Source of the DNA: Urechis unicinctus
Lineage: Eukaryota > Annelida > Polychaeta > Xenopneusta > Urechidae
Assembly: GCA_034190875.2 (NCBI GenBank)
Contig: CM067354.1
Location: forward strand, 39,356,525 to 39,420,524
Direction: 5' to 3'
DNA length: 64,000 bases
The notes under the pieces are model-generated. The model had not been told where the DNA came from, ran no database searches, and saw only the letters and a list, made by a program, of their open reading frames with translations. Shown here one piece after another: positions 1-13,300 of this stretch (within the stretch, counting starts at the first letter, position 1; each line of letters starts with the position of its first letter). A program made the position numbers and the translations under genes.

Positions 1-1129
1 ATAAATGGTATCACAATAATGGAACTATTGAGATACAGAACTAGTGTACAAATTCAAGCTATCTAATGATCATATGCATCATCGGGCAATGCCAAATACG
101 GCAACCGATCTTAAGACAATGTCAATTTCATGACTGATAGTTTTTATATGAGCAATGTTTCACTGTCAAGATTTTAAAATTGCAAATCTTCCGTCACTTT
201 AGGTGTACAATTTCATGGTCGTCATTGGTCAGATTCATTTATATAGTTCTAAGGGGTTCTTTCAAGCTAAAATAAGGGATTGCTTTTTCGTATTGATAAC
301 GTGATTTTTAATAATAGCTTGAGATGATTCCGCCCGTAAAAGAATAAATCGCTAACCCGGCAAATAGCGTCCATGTAGTTAAGCATCATAGCAATGAAAA
401 AAAGATAATATGTCTTTCGATTTCATATATTATTGCATGACACATTGCCCTCGTGTTATTACGATATATACCGCAAGACATCCCCTACATGGTGTCGATT
501 GTTTGCACTAATAACTTTCTGGAACAAGCACATCCGTTTACTTATGTATCTTATCAAGGCGTTTCTACATATGCCATTAAAGAACGCTGCCTGGAATGTT
601 CGTTAATGATAGGATAATACCATCCTTCTTACATCAACTTTAAAGATGTCTACTGCACATAACATGCTCGAAGGCAAGCAACTCAGCATCCAGTTATAAG
701 CAATTGTAACGCCTAGAAAAAAGTCATAACAGTCCGTTGAAGAACAAAGGCCTGAAAAATCGTTTCATTCATGAATCTATTTGTGTTTTCGTCTTGTGAT
801 ACCATATGACCTCGTTGTTGTGGCATCGTATTACTCGTTTATGCCACGATAAATGTTTCCATTGATTGAGATAAGACAGAGGGGATCAGGCAATGCGACG
901 CGTGAGGTAAGGTAACGACGGCACAATGGAAGAATTATAAATCCCGAACTGCAGCAGATTATATGATTACAGGGCTACATTATCTAGGGTTTAGAACTAA
1001 GGAAAGACGTGATATGTACAGCACTGGTTGCTGTCAAGCATGCATTTCTAATTTGATGACTTCGTAAATGTGCAAACCATAACTGATAGTTGTACTGTGC
1101 AGTTGATGTTTATTCATTGCTATATATGA
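1..1129. other. Non-coding flank; contains a short match to the repeated unit
   Basis: No gene is recognised. The stretch at about 890-970 resembles 13,530-13,620 in the same orientation (shared words such as cgtgaggta, gacggca/gccggca and ctgcagcag/ttgcagcac followed by atatgat). It is therefore also a reverse-complement relative of about 25,960-26,050 in unit A. The rest shows no structure I can support. Confidence 0.4.
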
Positions 1130-3540
1130 CGCATTGCCAAACATGTTGCCAGACGTGGCGCATAGGACAATAATGTTTTCATGCAGCTGTCAAAGAAGTC
1201 ATATCTTTGGAATTCTATGGTTTAGTCTAGATTTACAACGAATCCAACAACACGTTGCATGTTTATGCATATGTAGTATGTCTTGTGCAAGACAGGCAAT
1301 GGTTATAAGAGATATGTTTTATGACAGCCGCACATTATTTATATGACTACATTCTAGGTATTAAAACGCATCAATATATGAACTCGGGCTGCGGATACAT
1401 ATAAATAAAAGCAATCTAATTTATTATCGCAACTTATTCAAGCCAAGATTTAGCTACGAATTGCTCTTGTCGCACTCTGCGAAACATACCACAATCCAAT
1501 CATCGTGAGTGTGTACGATCCATAGCGTTTTCATGGCAAGATTCTGGTTTATTAAAAAAAAGAACCACATTTAATGGCACAAACATCACCAAGGTATTAT
1601 GTTCATACAACATCTTCATATGGCCGATATAAGTGAATCGTTCAATATCCGATACCTTAATGTATAAACAAAATGGGCAACTTAAACAACGTACCCATAT
1701 TGTACAATCCATGTATAGAATAATAAAGTAAAAGGAAAGTGTCTAAATCCAACTGTTTGTTGATTGAGTTAATCAAAAATTAATCTACAGCATATCGTTG
1801 AATATCCGATACCTAAATGTGTTAACAAAATGTGCAACTAAACCAACGTACCAATATAGTATATGTATAGAATAATATTATAAAATGAAAGTGTCTAAAT
1901 CAAACTGCTTGTTGATTGAGTTAATCAAAAAATAATCTACAGCATAAACATACAGTCGATCTTGTACATTGAATAACACAGGTAAAGCGTTAAAAAGTAA
2001 ATGTGACATTGTCCGTTTGAATGTTGCACTGGGTAATGATCTACTTATTCCTCTCCCGCTACAGTTATTAGAAAATATTATACTGTTGTTCCGGCTTTTA
2101 CCGTTTATTTAGTAGCAACCCTATCTTATTTCGCCATTCTCGTCATTTAATGGGATTCGTGAATTCATAGGAATCCTCGTTTAATTTGGCGGTTACAACG
2201 ATTTCTGACATTTCTGTTTTTTTTGTTTTCAGTCATGCACTATTCATCACACATAAACAGTCTTTGCGAATTCATATGTAACATCCTTACACATGCAATG
2301 TTTTCTTTTATGATTTTTAGACCTGCCGTGGTAACATTATTCCAAACTGTCGCGGTACATTTGACATAATATTGTCACCCAAACCAGGATGCCAAGAGAT
2401 TAATTGCAAGAATATGGCTGGGTGCAGCAGTATTCTAATATGTGATGGTGTCAAGATAATTGGGTTCGTCGACGTTACTTTTCAATATTAATAAACCTTA
2501 TAAGGGCATCTTCACTTCTACAGCATTTGTAAATAATGCAATATGCCCGAGATACGTGTATGTTGAATGTCACTGCATCTGGCACCTTTGGCTTTTATGG
2601 ATATTCCAATATGGTAGTTAATGTATTGAGAATTCAACATTGCCGATTAATGCATGCATTTGGCGCAGGCTATAGACTGCTTACTGTATTATTACCAGCC
2701 TCCTATCGTGCACGTAAGAAACTCACAAGACGAGTAATATATAAACGGTAGCTTTGTCTATGAAACAATTGAGTGAGTCATCAATCATTAAGTAGGCATC
2801 TTTGGCGATGGATGGATCTGAATACACAACGCTGATATATCATAGCAAATAAATGCAGACAATTACCATAGATATTAGCCGATAAACACGCAAATAAACA
2901 TTGAATTGTTTACAATAAACAATATTCATCGATGAAATAACTATCATTATCATTATAACTAGCATTCTTAAAATACTTACATATACCTTGTCTTTGAACA
3001 CATGGCCAACATATAATGAACCATTCATCTTGATTCATCTTATTATGTTATTATGTTAAATTTGAATGGCCATGTTTATGAAATGTTTTATGTCGCATTC
3101 TGTTGGGTTATCCCAGGCAAATTGAGTGCACTGTTGATCGCAGCGGGACGTTGAATCTCTCTCTCTCTATCAGATTATCTGCTTTACGTCTTGCTGTAAA
3201 TATCTACGATCTTCTCTTTATCAGAAATTGTAGAAATCATAAATAACATTAAAGTAATGTTAATCTGGGTAGACACCAAGATAAAGTTTCATTGAAATGG
3301 TCGCTGGTGCTTAGCATAAATCTACTTGGCCAAATAAACGAAAAGGCACTAAACATCCGGTTAAGGTTAATTGGGACCAGACCATTACGTCGGTTGAGCC
3401 GATAAATAATGATAACCAATAGCATTGCACGTTGTAGTCATAGCTAAAGCAAACGTAACCGTCTGCATACAATGTATGCTTTTATTGGAACACATTGTCA
3501 AATAAGATCTAGCTAAATATTCAGTCTCGAGTGGGTCCAT
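1130..3540 (+). repeat. Older duplicated block, copy 1 (paralogue of 17,400-19,320)
   Basis: This block aligns by eye with 17,400-19,320 in the same order and orientation. Examples are the ttgccagacgtggcg word at 1,145 and 17,413, the gatgccaag region at 2,388 and 17,951, and the tctctctctatcagatt region at about 3,160 and 18,950. Divergence is clearly higher than between units A and B. The segment from about 1,300 to 1,985 is missing from the 17.4-kb copy, while a segment around 18,680-18,860 is missing here. Short open frames in the two copies differ at all codon positions, so there is no sign of selection on a protein. Confidence 0.75.
1637..1946 (+). repeat. Two-copy tandem repeat, period about 157 bp
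   Basis: The sequence starting at 1,637 (atcgttcaatatccgatacc) recurs at 1,794 (atcgttgaatatccgatacc). Both copies run through gtgtctaaat and ttgattgagttaatcaaaa to ctacagcat. It lies within the part of the block that has no counterpart in the 17.4-kb copy. Confidence 0.8.
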
Positions 3541-3555
3541 CTCGTTAGAAATACT

Positions 3556-3707
<152 letters not shown>

Positions 3708-3849
3708 AAGCAGTGTTTCATACAAAATAACGCCTGAGTATGCTTTAATTAATAAAAAAAGCATTGAGTACACACTTTATGTATTAAAGCTATTCGATAA
3801 TACTAAGTAACTACAATAACTCAACTGTGACCACTTCTGGAAAAACTAC

Positions 3850-3889
3850 AAATCGTCCCCCGTACACTACATCGTACGGGGGACGATTT
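3850..3889. repeat. Perfect 16-bp inverted repeat (GC-rich hairpin)
   Basis: Arms 3,850-3,865 (aaatcgtcccccgtac) and 3,874-3,889 (gtacgggggacgattt) are exact reverse complements separated by an 8-base loop. The stem contains five consecutive G:C pairs in otherwise AT-rich sequence. It sits in the copy-specific segment after the (AT)n array. No known RNA family is recognised. Confidence 0.9.
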
Positions 3890-3989
3890 CTTAGGGGTTT
3901 CCTAGGGCCACAGCCTCATGCGACCTGGGCATGGGTTATATAAATGATAGCAGTCCACATAATCACAAAAATCCTATCATAAATTTGAT

Positions 3990-4490
3990 TACAACAAAGA
4001 GACTTTTGCTAGGATCGGTTATACCATGACGACCTTACAGACCATCACAACTAGGTACATAGGCAGATGTCGGTCAATCATTGCTCGCGCAGGGAAAAAT
4101 TGGGCTGTGTGTCCCACACGCTAATACCTTTTAATTAAGAGCTAATATGTTTCCCTGAACGTTCCCTTGACTGATGCCTGGAGCCTGAGTAGTTTTAGCA
4201 TCACTATTACAAAATGGTCATGCGGTCATATGTATTAGATACAAAACGCATGCATTAACGATTATAAGGATTGCTTAGTACATCTAATTAAATCAGTAAC
4301 CGAGGTAATTTTATGATAACTGTAACATTCCAGTGGTGTAATGCCATACACCATGGCCATTGTCAGGACATAGCGACAGTACTTCTACTGCTGATGTTAT
4401 ATCCATTATGCAGTTTTAGACTTATCCCACTAGAGTTAATATTTGAAGGGAATGATTGTACATGTCCGTGGATAACCTGCAGACTGCTTC
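3990..4490 (+). repeat. Diverged block related to 19,325-19,800 and to 24,530-25,050 / 37,110-37,630
   Basis: Shared landmarks include gaccttac, gtgtcccacacgc followed by aatacc, ttccctgaacgt and ccattatgcagttt. The block is present at least four times in the window. The two older copies (here and 19.3 kb) share the gtaaccgaggt segment that unit A lacks. Confidence 0.7.
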
Positions 4491-4774
4491 TAGTACATGC
4501 TACGCATAATTGTGCGAGCTCAATTATATATTCAGGTAACTCAGACACGAGGCTATCAGTTTTATGGGTCATATGGCGTATTGAAGGATACGGAATAAAC
4601 TTCCATTTATTGACAGCTATTACCCCGAATAGATCGCTGCCGATCGTTAATTTCATTTACAAATCATTTGTGTGTTCCTCTAGTGATTTTACACTACATT
4701 TGCATAATAATGTATTACCCAGACATAAGCCACGGCTGCTTTAAAGTCTTTATTAAAAGGTATGTGTGGAAGAA

Positions 4775-4794
4775 ACCAAAATGGCCATTTTGGT
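4775..4794. repeat. Perfect 20-bp palindrome
   Basis: The sequence accaaaatggccattttggt equals its own reverse complement, with no spacer. It could be a protein-binding palindrome or a chance or target-like site. No flanking target-site duplication is evident. Confidence 0.85.
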
Positions 4795-4989
4795 CACTTT
4801 GCTAATGCATACAAAATTGTGTTCCCGTACGATGTGTAAGGACTATACTATCAAGCTGTGGTTGGTAATGATCGCGTACAAACTGCGGCCACAATTATAG
4901 TACACTGGTTATATTGAACCCTTTATGAGTTATTCAAGTCCACGTTGGTAAGTACAAATACAACGATAACATGGCAACACAAGAAGTCA

Positions 4990-5780
4990 AATAGCGGATT
5001 AACGGATTAAAAAGGTATTCGTTTTTGAAACGAATAGCTACATTACATCGGTAAGAGAAAGCTTAGAGGAAATTAAGTTTGGTAATAGAGGATGACTTTC
5101 AACAATTATTATTGATCATTGTGACACCTCTTTTGATGCTTATCTTCCCTAAAGTATTTATAGCTATGACTGACATATTATGATTTATAATGAACACCCC
5201 GGAGATAATTGATAGAATAGGCAGCTCAAGAGACCCTCTGATCACAGTCACAAAAGCCATGTTTGTGATACAAACGACATTAAAGACAACAAGATTGATT
5301 GCAAGTTTTGTAATTAAGGAATGCTATGAAAAGCGAAGCAATTTGATGCGATTACATACTCATTATGAACAAGTACAATATTGGAAAGATGAAGGGGTAC
5401 ACGGTTTTGCACATGTCTTGCTTGTTAGGCAAACCGCCGTTGCGTGAATTCACATATTCCTACTTTATCAACAATGGCTCATTTGAGCGAAGCTTGGTTT
5501 GATCATATATGCCGCCCACCCTCCGTTGTGAGTGCTAAAAGTGATGCCAGACCGACATGAGCAGGTCAGTTATTCATAATACATGCGATATAATAAGCAA
5601 CGAAGTCAAATGTTTGAAGGGGCGTCGCAATTGAATTATGGGAAATTGATTGAGGAGAAGCATCGAGAATGTCAGTTAGCTTGTCGGCCGGTGAATGTAT
5701 ATATGTCGGCGGCCATTGCTTTTGCTTTGAAACACCGCAATGATCATCAGCATTTACCGGCATATCGGAGGCATGGCTTT
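4990..5780 (+). repeat. Diverged block related to unit A 26,270-26,450 plus 27,340-27,700
   Basis: The sequence tagcggatt ... attattgat ... tgtgacacctc ... gatgctta runs directly into tttatagctatgactgac here. In unit A the same landmarks are separated by about 0.9 kb (26,455-27,340). This copy therefore has a deletion, or unit A gained an insertion. Positions 5,450-5,720 also resemble 10,840-11,110, sharing gaaggggcgtc and gtcagc/gtcagt words. Confidence 0.65.
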
Positions 5781-7004
5781 ATCATTTGTGTTCAATGATG
5801 GTTAACAATTCAATCGGATTGATTGATAGATTGATGTGTGTGAATTACCTGAGTCCTAATGAACCAAAACAGCGCTTGGTCTGATTACTGATCATTTCAC
5901 TCGTAACCTGCTAGCATTTGATTGGCAACGCATATAATTGCACAGATATTTTGTTACGTTTAACACAGACAGCCACAAATGCATCAACAATAGTGAATGG
6001 CTAGGCAAGCATTTATGAATGATTTAGAGACGCTATGCTGTAGCATGAACGATATCAATTGTTGTGTCTTTACGTTGGTTTAGACTCAATGTATAAATAT
6101 TCTTGTCCATTAATCGTTATCTGTTTTCAACACGGATTGTTCATATTTTTTGGTTATTTTATGGTGTTCTCATATATCGATAAAGAACACATCTGGCATG
6201 TCTATGGAAAAACCGCAAAGCAGTAATGACATCCATCGAGATGTTGCCTTCTATTAGTTGCGAATTATAGTGGCCATAATGTGCGTTAGTGTACCAAATG
6301 GCGGGTGACTCAATCATTTACGCTGTTGGCGTAACATAGATCAGTATCAGGATTGGGGAATGAATCATCATTTCATTGAAACCATTTGAATGAAGTCGAA
6401 ACATCATGGATCTCTCAAGGTATTATCTTTGTATGTATTCATTGATAGTTATCTATTAGGACCGTAGCCAATAGATAATTCATCTCAAAAGCTCACATTT
6501 GCCATACTTATCCCATGGCGAGTCAGAATGACCTCACGGGAGAAAAGTAAGAGCACAGAATGTGCGGTTGAATTAAGTATTCACCTCATTGATATCAAGC
6601 TAACGCTATTGAGACGATCTTGTTACCTATATATTCCTTGATAGATATTTATAAAGAGCGAAGCCAAAAGATCACGTTTGCCGTACAGCACAACGTTCTC
6701 TCGGTGAGTCTGGTTGTCAGTCGTTATCAACATTATGAAAGAACACGAAGTCTGCTGTTTAATGAAGTATTATCCTATTACAACCTTAGTGATACCAAGC
6801 CAAGGCATTACAATAATTGACTGAATGAAACCATTCTGCAATATGTCACTTATATCCATTGCCTCCGGATCAACTGTAAGCTATCCTAGATATATCGGTA
6901 TGTATTCGTCTGCAAACACCATCGGTGAAAACCATGTCTTGAAGCTGTGAGGTAGAAGTTTTGACCTCCTATTTAAAGAAATATCTGATGGAGAATATCA
7001 ATAC
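5781..7004. other. No recognised feature
   Basis: No gene, microsatellite or clear paralogue is visible by eye. Given its flanks it may be very diverged unit sequence equivalent to about 27,700-28,340. Confidence 0.3.
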
Positions 7005-7145
7005 ATATTCCTGTTATGTCCATTTGTGAACGCGTCCCTTGATATGTTTGTAATGAACGCATACATAGAAAGTTGTCCAATACATAAAAAAAGAGCTTAT
7101 TGATGAACTGCATTGATTTGTGCGGAAGTAATGTAATCAATCAGA
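7005..7145 (+). repeat. Diverged block related to 28,345-28,520 and 40,945-41,105
   Basis: Shared words include ctgttatgtccat, gaacgcgt, ccttgatat, gtaat.aacgcat and gcggaag.aatgtaatcaa in the same order. Confidence 0.7.
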
Positions 7146-7254
7146 GAAAAAAAACAATAACCGCCAACAATAGCAATACAAATCGACTTGTCATTCCTTT
7201 CATATTTCACGACCTTTTCTATGACTGCCCTTGTCCACTGTCTCCAATCTGACG

Positions 7255-7440
7255 CATTCTTTGTTATTGAGAGGCATTTATTCCTCTCATAGGCATTTCT
7301 TGCATAAACTCACCCGTTTCTCTAAGTGGGAGCCAGCATATTCCTCTCAATAGTACTGCGCGAATCTTCTCAAAAGCATTCCGCTCAGCTAATTTGTCCT
7401 CTCATAAGCATTCCGCGGATCAACTCAATCGTTTATCTCA
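7255..7440 (+). repeat. Degenerate minisatellite with the word cctctca; inverted relative of 15,515-15,605
   Basis: The word cctctca/cttctca recurs at about 30-40 base spacing, followed by gcatt or ccgc words and ending in caactca. The reverse complement of 15,515-15,605 has the same word order (attcctctcaata, gccc, gcctcaactca). The two arrays therefore look like members of one family in opposite orientation. Confidence 0.5.
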
Positions 7441-9048
7441 GTGTGTATGTGTGTGTGTGTGCTCTTGGTAATAATATGACCCTGACTGCATTAAGGATTT
7501 AATACGTACACTGAGAAGAACCGTGTATCTACGTGATGAAATATCCACAAAACCCCGGTTAGAGTTTCAAACGTGACGATTTTTAGCTGACTAATGCCAT
7601 ATGACAATATGTGAGTGTATTATATTAACGCTTTTGCCTGGATGAATGAAGTACTGCAAAACATTCAAAATACTACAGGCAATATAACGTATCACTTCAT
7701 AATAGCAAAAACAGTCTCTTGAATGACAACAAAGTCTATTAGATATTATCAAATGAATCACTTACAAAGCTATCTTATCAGAGTGATGTAAGTAAATTCG
7801 CTCCATTGCTTTGCTGCTAAAAGTGCCATATTAAATGAAGCCACATGTTAAGTCGCATACTAAGTGACGACAATTTCCGCATTAAAAGTAGATGATTAAC
7901 AAAAGTGAAAAGTAAAAAGTACAACGACGAAGGGACAATAGTCATTACCGACAAAGTAATATCAGGGTGAATGTAAAATTCTTTCATTAGAGCGTTTAAT
8001 AGGTGACTTATTGTATATCGAAACCGATTTTCTGCTTTGCGTTTTTATCTGCAGTCTGCTAATCCTCGAACAGCTAATTTATGAGCGCATCGTAAAATAT
8101 CATCGCTTTCGAATAATACCCACGTATATTTGTCAGGCGCCTGTATGTTCCAATTCTGATAGCAGGAAAAACCAATAAGAACTACAAAAGATTTTGGTCT
8201 CGACCTATAAATCAACGATTCGATTTGTTTACTTTGCTGTTTCGCTCAATGAAATGAGCGGCTACACCATATACTTGTTGAAACGACGTATGCAACTGCA
8301 CCTTCCTATCAAATTAAAATCACCACGTGCTAAATGAAAAGCGGCGAGTTATGTAACGGATCCTAAGTGAATCCAATCGCATAACTTCCAATCATGGGCT
8401 AATGAGTGGCCTTGAAAGTTGCTTAGGCTCATGTCTGGAATCTGCGTGGTGTTCCATCAGACGAATCACAAAAGAATTAATATAAGAGACAACATGTCAG
8501 TCTAGTGAACTCAAGCGAATCTTAGAATGTATGTGAGCATAATACAGCTAACTAGTCTGAACATATAATTTTCATGCTTTAGTTATCTAACCATGATCAA
8601 TCTAACACAATCATGCATGGGGGAAACTGATTATATCAAAGCATAAAGGTATTCTCCCATGCGTATTGCATATATGCTGAGCTGTTTTCTTCAACGATCG
8701 TAAGCTTGCAATCCTTCTTTTGAACATAGCCTATTCCATCTAACACTATTCCCTGCAAATTGTGAGATACAGTCTTACATCTGTCTTGTCCCCTAGAAGG
8801 CAATGGTAAATTTGATTTGTGATTAAGTTTTAGCATGGAAAAAAACTCTAGTGAACCAGAAATAAATGTTGTCTATATAAACAAACATGGTTAAAAATAT
8901 AAACCTAATGAATGTGCATTTAGTATAGGCGTCTAAATAATATAAAGCATTACTTTCGTGTTTTATCCAACTCAGGCGGATCCGATGAGAAGGAAATGCG
9001 TTTATTGTGCTGGCATAAGACACATCATGCCCTTAAAGGTATACTCCA
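7441..9048. other. No recognised feature apart from a short (TG)n tract
   Basis: A short TG-rich tract lies at about 7,442-7,461. Otherwise I see no gene or clear repeat. Short open frames (for example 8,636-9,023 minus) lack recognisable motifs. Confidence 0.35.
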
Positions 9049-9340
9049 CTGTGACATAATATGTATGGGCCTTGTTGTAATCGGTCAGTATAGTGGCCGT
9101 CTGTGATTGGTCAGACAATTATAGGTAGAGCTGGTCTCATGAGGGGACATGGAATTGGGTATATATTGAAGGAGCGTCCAAGTTTCGGGAGCTTACCCCC
9201 AGGATCCGAAGCGGGTGGACGCGACTCCAATATATACAGCATAAGACTGATTATAACGCGGTGTTGGTATCGTAGTCAATAAATATATCTCGTACGCAGT
9301 GAAGTCTTGATATATCTGAGTATACTGCTCAGGCCACTAC
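9049..9340. other. Structured, promoter-like segment with a long imperfect inverted repeat
   Basis: Two attggtca-type words (inverted CCAAT) precede an imperfect inverted repeat. The arm gtatatattgaaggagcgtc at about 9,160 faces gacgcgactccaatatatac at about 9,237, with an inner ttcgg/ccgaa pair. An aataaa lies just beyond 9,280. The layout (CCAAT, TATA, polyadenylation word, TG start and CA end) is reminiscent of a short solo LTR, but I found no target-site duplication or second copy, so the identity is open. Confidence 0.3.
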
Positions 9341-9424
9341 AGAAGATAAACAAGAAATACCCTCACAACACACGCATATAGATAACGGATCCTAGTTAAC
9401 GAGATAGCCACCTGCTTTATGAAA

Positions 9425-10300
9425 CAGCTAGTAATCAAAGACACAATGCCAGATACTTGACTAAAGCATGATCTTAAAATGTGCACTATACGTTAAATCA
9501 TCTCTTTTGGGCTTACGCGATGACCACTTACCGGATACAATGATTAAGACAGCTGTAGAACGTCTTGGTAACCAAACGACTTATGGTAGTATCTGTGTAA
9601 ATTGAGCTCAAAAAGGCAACCTAAGACACGACAGAAAATGGTGATACGATACGGCTTGATATCCAAATAGAGATTTTGTCTGTTTGCTATAATCTGCAGA
9701 TGTGGAGTTATTTAAAGCAATATAATTATTCACTATTAACTAAAATGACATATATTTAGTTAGACTAAAACGGAGACCAGCCATACACCAATGCAAGCAT
9801 CACTGTTGGTGGTTGTTACAAGACAGGGGAGACAACATGTTCCACTCGGAACAAGGGTCGGATCAGAGGGTTTGGATCAGTTAAAGTGATGGTTAAACAA
9901 CGAAAGTAGGATACCCATCTCACTTGTCTGTGAAACCTAGCCTACATTCTCTAGAAAGACTGCCATTAAACCTACATATGTATATTCCTCATCACCCATG
10001 AATGATTATTCCAGCTGGACCATTGTCAACTAACGGGAACTCAATGGAATGATGGCCACTGTCTATCACTCTGGGCGAGTGAGAGCCCTGTACAATGACA
10101 ATGGCGTTAACGTGCTTGTCAGCATTATCATTGATGCCATCCTTATAATGAGCTCGCTGTACTTGCAATGAATGCAAACCCCTTTTAAGGTAATGAATAC
10201 ATTTGTGTAATTAACTAAAGGTTGCTCGTGGTAAGATAAAAATCAAAGCATTTATAAGGCCATGACAACTTGCGTGTTGTTATATTATGAACAATGATAA
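9425..10300 (+). repeat. Older duplicated block, copy 1 (paralogue of 19,865-20,640)
   Basis: Collinear with 19,865-20,640. Shared landmarks include tatacgttaaatc, gaacgtcttggtaac, acggcttgatatccaaata and tatttaaagcaat. The sub-block 9,803-9,965 is noticeably better conserved (about 9 differences over about 163 bases by hand) than its surroundings. The 20.4-kb copy lacks about 125 bp present here at about 10,005-10,132, between short attat words. Confidence 0.8.
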
Positions 10301-10353
10301 GCCGGAGTAATTGTTTTACTTTAATCTGCTCGTACTTAAATCTTAGATCTTCT

Positions 10354-13300
10354 GTTCTTGCACCACATTATGTACAATACATTGCAGTTTATCACTTATT
10401 CATATAATCTGGTAATTTTGAGTGCTATAAATAGCCAACGATTGACAAAATAATCAAATTCGTTAAAATATTTGAACGGAACATACAAATATAATATTAA
10501 CAAAATAAATCATCGGGTCGCTCTACTGACACACTTATTCAAATCCTTTATTATTTGTGGTACACATAAACCTGATTTGGTAAACAGCGTATATTTATTA
10601 GCAAGAGGATTGTTCATAGAACAACCCCCGAAAAACACACGTACATCCCCGACTCCATGTGACGATTAGCAATCACCCAGCTAATATGACAGTTTTCAAG
10701 TTGTTCAGAGCTGTATGTACTTTTCAAATCAAACACTTGGTCCATAAACTTTCTACCTTAACATCCTACGACCAATATTAGAGGGCAAAGTCGAACGATG
10801 TGCACTGTTAGACCCTTGATTAATGTCGTTTATTTAACGTACCGTACCCTGAATTCATAGCTGCCGCTGCCATTATATCCCCATGGGAGACAACTTAACA
10901 TTCTGGGGCGAAGTTTGGTTCGGCAATACATGGCGCCTCCCGCGGGGGCTTAGCTTTATTGCCAGCCCGACATCAGCAATTCAAAAATCCCATAACCCTT
11001 GGACTGTAAAGTATGAAGGGGCGTCACCATTGAGTTTGTAGGAGATCATATGAAAAATAAATGGCATGTAATGTCAGCGAACGTGTCGGGCAAATGGCAT
11101 TGCCCAAAAAACAAGTTCACATCTAACAAATTAAATTATACAGTTACACATACGACAGTAAAAAATCGTCTAGGCAATACACCACTAAATGCCGGTAATT
11201 CTTAATATTAAATTTTACAGCAACTTCTTACCCACCTATCCCACCTTCCCACACACGGAAGCCTTTAGCTACACTAATATTTAACAGCATATGCCGGTTG
11301 AAGCTGGTCAATAAGCAGAAGGTTAAAAGATGGTGGATGGTTGTGATAGAATATGAGAGTCGGATATAAATAAGAACAAACGATTGTAGGAAAGCAGAGG
11401 TGTTAGTCGGCGTAAGTGATGAGTTTCTGCACCTGAATGATGGTATGAGGAATAAATTAGTCATTTCTTGACGATAAACCGCAAACCGTTTTCTTACAAG
11501 CGCGATAAATATTGCACATCATGAAACTACATTCAGGTCAAAGCTGTATTCATGTAAAAAACGAGAAGAACGATACACATGGCATCATTTATTTCATTGC
11601 CTTCCAGGTATTCAGTGCTTTATCTTTTTATAGCAACTACAGAATCATAATCTTTTTATTAACTTCAGCAGGTTATAGTCTTTGATGGTGGATATATCGC
11701 ATTAAGTATTCGTTCTTCAAAGGGTACAGTAATTGAATAGTATAGTAGCATATTTTAAGTTCTCATGGAGTTCGAAACTGTCAAGGTTTGTTCCATATGA
11801 AAACCAACAGTGGTGAACAGCGTGCGGGTAATAGCTCTCGCCAGCAGAGGATCGAGTCTGAGTCTGTGCATCATGTGGCATACAATAACTATTTCGCGGC
11901 TTAGATGTAGCAAATTGCCAGTTTTATTATCCTTGTCTCTAATCCCTTTATTTGACGGGTAACAATCGATTGATAGTGAGAGGTGTGCTCTGGTGCGATA
12001 GGAAGTGTATTGATTACGGTATGTTATCCAAGCATTATTAACTAAGAATAAAATAAGTAAGACAAGCCAATAACATCAAGTGCATGGATTGAACAAGGCA
12101 GGAAAAACATTGCACGTTAAATCCAGTAACATATTTGCAAGTTTGCCCTTTCGTATAAGGCTCTTCATATCAATTGATGTTCGAGTTGATATACTCCGTT
12201 CAGCCGTTAACCTCTTGCATTAAGTCAACAAGCCTGGTGATGTAACAAATGCTCATGATCCACCTATCATCAAAGGGAAAGCCAATAACTTCTAGTGTAG
12301 AACCAATGCCCTGTGCAATCGCCATCAACGCTATCGCGATAAATGGCGCAAATTGGAGTGCTATAACCATCAGTCGTTGTGTTATTCAAGACATTGTTCA
12401 TTGGCCCAACTATCACGGACGTAACTGACTTTTTTATAATAAATCAACTAATGGTCTGTAACTCTCACCTCACAAATAACCTCATATGTCTTATCGCAGG
12501 TTCGTTAGGCTGGAGTCGTATCGTTTTCATATCTTTGACAACTATCAGTTCGTATCTAATCGATTGAAATAACTTGTTTCATAAAGCAAAGATAACAGTG
12601 TACACAGCATGCTTTAGCATTTATAAATCTTGACCATATTTGGGGGTAAGCAAATGGCAATACGTTAACATGCAATCACGACTTCCTCGGACGTTATGCG
12701 AAATATGCTTGACATCACCGTTATCTACATTGGCTTTTCTCAAGTATACTAGTATTAATGAAATATCATTAGTATGAAGATATCAATATACCTCTAGACA
12801 ACTACTTAATCAATATTCTAGCACTAAGGCCTTTGTAAGGATTACTAGACACTTTGGACATATCAGGTAGCCTGCCTCTACCGCAGATGAATCAACTAAT
12901 TCTGATGTATGATCCTATAACATCTCAATGATGTTTAATACGATAATCAGAACAATCAGGTGAGGATGGGGAGAAGGCGGTTAATGATTACATAGTTTCT
13001 GCTGAAATGTCATCTACTTCGGCGTAATTCTGTATGATATGATGTGTTTATTTTTAATGATTGAGTTTTAATGATTGAATTGTCATAATAAACGTAACTC
13101 TCTCATTAATTGCAGCATAAACTGCCCGATAAGTAATGTAATTCATTACAGCATAATGTCGGATGGTCATAACTAACCACATTTTATACTCTTAGCTTGA
13201 TTGGGCCATATTAGCGCAGCTATTTCGTTCGATGACGAATATCTGTTTAATATTAATCACCTTGCAATCAAATCATCAATTTGCAAATCCGCTAATGGTC

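Noticed and set aside
1134-1346. Open frame with a similar paralogue at 17,412
   Set aside because: Differences fall on all codon positions and the two frames diverge completely after about 50 codons. The similarity is explained by DNA duplication.
4313-4744. 143-codon plus-strand frame with a 97-codon frame opposite
   Set aside because: Related sequence at 19.7 kb and 24.9 kb is interrupted in this frame, and no domain or composition signal is seen.
9992-10177. 61-codon minus frame with protein-like composition
   Set aside because: Most of it lies in the piece missing from the 20.4-kb copy, and no known domain is recognised.
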